This document shows, in pieces, positions 7,901 through 11,000 of a stretch of DNA of 11,000 nucleotides. This DNA comes from Cristatella mucedo (Eukaryota > Bryozoa > Phylactolaemata > Cristatellidae): assembly GCA_009760855.2 (NCBI GenBank), contig WPIO01000121.1, positions 669,001 through 680,000 of the forward strand, read 5' to 3'. How positions within the stretch are numbered: the first letter of the stretch is position 1; each line of letters begins with the position of its first letter. A model generated the notes under the pieces. That model was not told the origin of the DNA. It was given only the letters and a program-made list of their open reading frames with translations, and searched no databases. The translations under genes were made by a program, and so were the position numbers.

Positions 7901-7959
7901 CCTTGATCTGTTCACAAACTCACTTCTAGGCCACGCTCTGATTTCGATTTTTAGCTGAT
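7885..7959 (+). promoter_or_regulatory. Candidate 3' splice site before the 144-codon gene
   Basis: A pyrimidine-rich tract (TTGTCTCCTCTCTCCTTGAT, about 7897-7916) leads to CACTTCTAG (ending 7929) and, further on, GATTTTTAG (ending 7954). Either AG could be an acceptor for an intron in the 5' untranslated region. A TGA at 7956-7958 in the gene's frame rules out translation from far upstream through this exon. The site is predicted from consensus alone. Confidence 0.4.
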
Positions 7960-7976
7960 TTTGCGGCCGTCACAAC

Positions 7977-8411
7977 ATGGAGAAGTTTCGCATGGCGGCA
8001 TTTCTCCTCGAATACTTGTACAAGAGCAGGAGCGACATCTGCGAGGGAATCGGGCGGCTGAAGGGCGCCGAGCTGCGAGACCACGTGATCAACGTGCTCT
8101 CGCTGGTCGGCCGAGTCGTCAAACTCGCCGTCGACTCGTTGATGGTGGCCGTGAGCTTCGCGGCGGCCATTAGACACGCGCTGCAGAAGTTCAAGGACGG
8201 CGACCTCATCTCCATGTCTCCAGCCAAGCTGCTGGAAGTCGCGCCGAAGCTCGTGGGCTGTCTCCTCGATGCACTCAGCCGCAACCAGGCTACTGCTGCT
8301 CCTGCTGCTGCTGCTCGGCCAAACGGAGCCGGAATTGGAAACGCAGCGGCCAAAGTAATTGAAGTCGTGAGTGCGATAGCGGGCGCTCTGACGGACGTCG
8401 CAGCCACGTAG
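7977..8411 (+). CDS. Orphan 144-residue helical protein, function unknown
   Basis: This is the one convincing protein-coding gene. The start is an ATG in strong context (AACATGG, A at -3 and G at +4), with an in-frame TGA 21 bases before it, and the ORF ends in TAG. Third codon positions are heavily G or C, with CTG, GTC, CTC, GCC, AAG and GAC frequent, unlike the flanks. The product is almost entirely predicted helix. Residues 4-34 and 31-72 form long amphipathic helices, a further helix covers about 79-100, an alanine/proline linker (about 105-117, partly encoded by a GCT repeat) follows, and a small-residue-rich helix covers 118-143. Cysteines occur only at 22 and 95. There is no signal peptide, clear membrane segment or known catalytic motif. 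The family is not recognised. It may be a complete gene or the last exon of one. No polyadenylation signal precedes the CT array. Confidence 0.68.
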   Translation: MEKFRMAAFLLEYLYKSRSDICEGIGRLKGAELRDHVINVLSLVGRVVKLAVDSLMVAVSFAAAIRHALQKFKDGDLISMSPAKLLEVAPKLVGCLLDALSRNQATAAPAAAARPNGAGIGNAAAKVIEVVSAIAGALTDVAAT

Positions 8412-8488
8412 TGGCGCTACTGAAGCCTCGGTTTCAGGCCGCCCTCTGATTATCGAAACAGTAACTTGCAATTTCCAAACGCACGCTA

Positions 8489-8924
<436 letters not shown>

Positions 8925-9840
8925 ATATTCCCCCCGTACCGCCGAGTGCACCGGAGCAGCATAACCGACGGCGACTACACCAGCATGTACGTTCACCCGC
9001 CTGGGTTATAATACAGTCGTCATCGCTACCACCGTGCGTCGTACTGTAATCGAGTTCCAGGGGTCAAAGGCTAGTTCCCACCAAACCCCGCCATACTCGG
9101 CCACGCTGCCGCTCGCCATGCCGCCGAGCTACGGTAAGACGAGCGGCAATCAGGTTATACCTCTTTATAACAACTCATGCGCCAACAACAACAGGGGAAC
9201 TAAACAAGTCTACAAGGAGGGTCCTATACACAGTACACTCTGGGTGCGCAAGACAACACAGCAAGCGCGAACAAACGTTTTAGTTGGGGTCAGTCGGCTT
9301 CTGCAGTCCTGTCGTTGTACCGACTCCGAATCCAACAGTACGAGCGTACGCCGTCCAAAACCCGGCTGGCTGAGTAACTGCTGGCTAGTCCGAGTCGACC
9401 ACAACCACAGTCGTAAGCTTCCACCGAAAGACGCCAACACACGGGGGGGGGTCACGAACACACTGCACGGGGGGGGAACGCGGTATAAACAAGTCAACAA
9501 CGAGCGAGCTATCCAGCTCCGCTCGGGCCTTGGGTACTCGTTCCTATGCGTGCGCGGCAGCATCGCCGGAGCACGCCTGCACGAATCCAGGTGCATAACT
9601 CGGCGTGACCGGGAGCCTCCAACACCACGACTTACTTGGCCAACTTCCTGTACCCCAGAGCCCCGGTGACCTCTACATCCGGCAATGCATAGGTCCGACC
9701 CCGGCCTAGCCGGTGACCCTCATTACAGCCGCCTGGTCCCAGCCAACCGAGCCCAGCCTGGGTACAGTACTACCACGTCGTCATAGCTACCACCCACCAT
9801 ACCAGCACGTCGGGGCGTGGCCGTTCATCGTACTTCTTTA
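8925..9840. other. Gene-poor stretch with one long open frame of doubtful status
   Basis: A forward frame is open from 9034 to 9669 (211 codons) but begins with GTG, not ATG. The early part reads PPYSATLPLAMPPSYGK with GC-rich third positions and then meets a donor-like ACG|GTAAGA at 9132/9133. Beyond that codon use looks random. A short exon ending at 9132 is possible but unproven. CTGGGTTATAATACAGTCGT (9001-9020) and following bases recur imperfectly at 9759-9797. No transposon protein is recognisable. Confidence 0.3.
9443..9476. repeat. Paired poly-G runs
   Basis: Nine G (9443-9451) and eight G (9469-9476), each preceded by CAC-type sequence, lie 17 bases apart. They could form a G-quadruplex, or they could be homopolymer sequencing errors. 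Confidence 0.6.
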
Positions 9841-10160
9841 TTGCGCCGCCGCCGCCGCTCGCTCGGACTAGACAGAACCTGCACCGAATCTTCGAGAAAA
9901 AGGACAAAACCTTCTGCTAAAAGTCCAAACGCAAACTGCCAAATCTGTGCGAAATGAGCAAATCAGTGCCACAACTTCCATTGAGAAAGAGAAATCCATG
10001 GGTCAAGCCAAGATGTACGCCGCCGTGAAATTGGCCAAGACCTGGGCGAGGAATTCAATAATCGCGAAAATAAACTTGCTCGTGCGGCCAATCATATATG
10101 TCCTTGTTTGGAGCCTCGACTTTGCATAGGAGTTAACCTTAACCTCAACAGAGGTAGCCC
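9841..10160. other. No supported gene
   Basis: It begins with a short CCG/GCC run (about 9843-9857). A 60-codon ORF (9947-10129) ends in a hydrophobic stretch, LLVRPIIYVLVW, and includes SIEKEKSMGQAKMYAAVKLA. It is short, matches no family I recognise and shows no GC third-position bias, so it is treated as chance or at best an unproven exon. Confidence 0.35.
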
Positions 10161-10241
10161 GTGTGTCTGTGCGTGCGCGTGTGCTCGCGTGTAGGTACGT
10201 TTGCGCGTGTGCGAGTGTGCGCGTGTGCGCGCGTGCGCGTG
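10161..10241. repeat. (GT/GC)n alternating tract
   Basis: About 80 bases of mixed GTGT and GCGC steps, imperfect. Alternating purine-pyrimidine sequence of this kind can adopt Z-DNA when supercoiled. Confidence 0.9.
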
Positions 10242-10542
10242 AATTAAGGCGGCGTAGAGCAGCAATTGGCCGGCTGGCTCTATGACGGTCGTTCACCTGG
10301 TGGGCTTTACTTACATCTAATTGCTGCGTTCAAGGTAAGCCAAGGCAGGTCACGCGATGCGGCCGGCTAGCCAGCTCATTTACAAGAAAGCAGACGCGCT
10401 CCAAGGTGTGGCGTCGGCGGAGCTGCCGTTACGCTCCGTTCAGAATTCAGGCTTGTCACGAACGCCGAAGCTTTTTTCACCAAAGCGGTGACGGTGTGGC
10501 AGACAGCACTCTATTGGATTCCTTCTGTGATTTTTTAGCTCG
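10242..10542. other. Unannotated stretch
   Basis: No ORF, repeat or RNA feature is supported. A donor-like CAAG|GTAAGC occurs near 10334 without a recognisable exon. Confidence 0.35.
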
Positions 10543-10628
10543 GCTACTAACCATTTGATCACGCTTCCATACAGCATTTGTAAAGAGCCTAGAATAAAAA
10601 TTTAATTTCTCTGAAGGCACTATGTGTA
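10543..10628 (+). mobile_element. LINE 3' end fragment, forward strand
   Basis: It reads CTACTAACCATTTGATCACG, then CATACAGCATTTGTAAAGAGCC and TTTCTCTGAAGGCACTATG. This follows the order of the LINE 3' end at 7430-7575. The ATT repeat tail is missing because the tRNA-like head of the next element begins directly. Confidence 0.72.
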
Positions 10629-10775
10629 CGCCGAGCTGGTCTGGTCTAGCGGTTAACGTGCTCGCCCCGACCAAGGTCTGACTGAGGTCGTGGGCTCGAG
10701 CCCCGAGGCACATGTGAAGCGCCTGAATAGAGATTAGATTCTCTTGGGGAGCTATATAAATGATTTATATTATGT
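10629..10775 (+). mobile_element. tRNA-derived SINE with LINE-type tail
   Basis: The head carries an A box TGGTCTAGCGG (10642-10652) and a B box GGCTCGAGCCC (10693-10703), as in RNA polymerase III-transcribed SINEs. The tail reads CACATGTGAAGCGCCTGAAT, AGAGATTAGATTCTCTTGGGG, then GCTATATAAATG, matching the LINE 3' end feature by feature. The final T-rich end is TTTATATTAT. The cloverleaf is not that of a functional tRNA, because the acceptor arm does not pair. It is best read as a decayed but nearly full-length SINE. Confidence 0.85.
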
Positions 10776-11000
10776 GCAAGTGTGAAGGATTACAATGCGA
10801 GAATAGACTTGAATGCCTATGCCTTTATATGTATATGTGCACTCATCTTTCATAAATGAAAGGCGTATCGTTGCATATATATCTGGGCACGCGCCTTCAG
10901 GGATTTTGGTAGCTACGTCAAAGCGAGTGACGTTTTTGGGAAAACCAGCGCCAACAAGGTCAAGACTTGAAAGCTTTCCTGCTAGATATTATTCTTACAT
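10776..11000. other. Nothing recognised
   Basis: AT-rich stretch to the window end. No ORF or repeat shared with the rest of the window. Confidence 0.4.

Noticed and set aside
7926-8471. Two reverse-strand ORFs opposite the orphan gene
   Set aside because: They mirror the GC-biased sense codons. Sense codon bias and start context favour the plus strand.
9034-9669. 211-codon ORF as a gene
   Set aside because: It lacks an initial ATG, codon use after about 9132 looks random, it holds poly-G runs, and no family is recognisable.
9947-10129. 60-codon ORF with hydrophobic end
   Set aside because: Short, without GC third-position bias, domain or supporting splice structure.
10631-10706. Functional tRNA gene
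   Set aside because: A and B boxes are present but the acceptor stem does not pair, and the LINE-type tail follows directly, so it is a SINE head.

Overview
The window looks like non-coding-rich nuclear DNA of an invertebrate animal. It has no bacterial-style operons. It is packed with decayed non-LTR retrotransposons, tRNA-derived SINEs and long microsatellites, and its one convincing gene has strong GC bias at third codon positions. The phylum cannot be fixed from sequence alone. The mix of an R2-like LINE, a CR1/L2-like LINE and SINEs ending in that LINE's tail would fit a mollusc, chelicerate, flatworm or similar animal.

Layout. Positions 120-820 hold the fossil C-terminal part of an R2/NeSL-type non-LTR element (zinc knuckle plus endonuclease remnant), cut off at an ACGC microsatellite. 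A CCG tract and a GC- and CpG-rich block follow to about 1460. From 1460 to 2600 I see only short hairpins, a small minisatellite and one weak 55-codon ORF. An AT-rich satellite lies at 2612-2770 and a reverse-strand SINE at 2903-3010. A dispersed repeat of about 845 bp is present as an intact copy (6392-7236) and as a second copy that appears split into 3061-3490 and 5670-6076. Between those two parts lies a reverse-strand CR1/L2-like LINE (3998-5570), itself interrupted by a forward-strand SINE (4775-4945). Two more LINE 3' ends (7365-7575 forward, 7655-7900 reverse) face each other and make a large imperfect palindrome. Immediately beyond it is the one good gene, an orphan 144-residue helical protein at 7977-8411. 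A (CT)n array of about 430 bp follows, then about 900 bp without a supported gene, a GT/GC tract, and a last LINE 3' end joined to a SINE (10543-10775).

The unifying theme is a LINE/SINE partnership. At least four LINE 3' ends and two SINEs share the same tail of about 65 bp, as expected if the SINEs borrow the LINE's reverse transcriptase. I found no sign of a cellular defence system, a CRISPR array or a multi-gene pathway. The most novel candidates are the orphan gene, the unusually conserved 133-bp core of the dispersed repeat, and the LINE palindrome next to the gene's likely splice acceptor.
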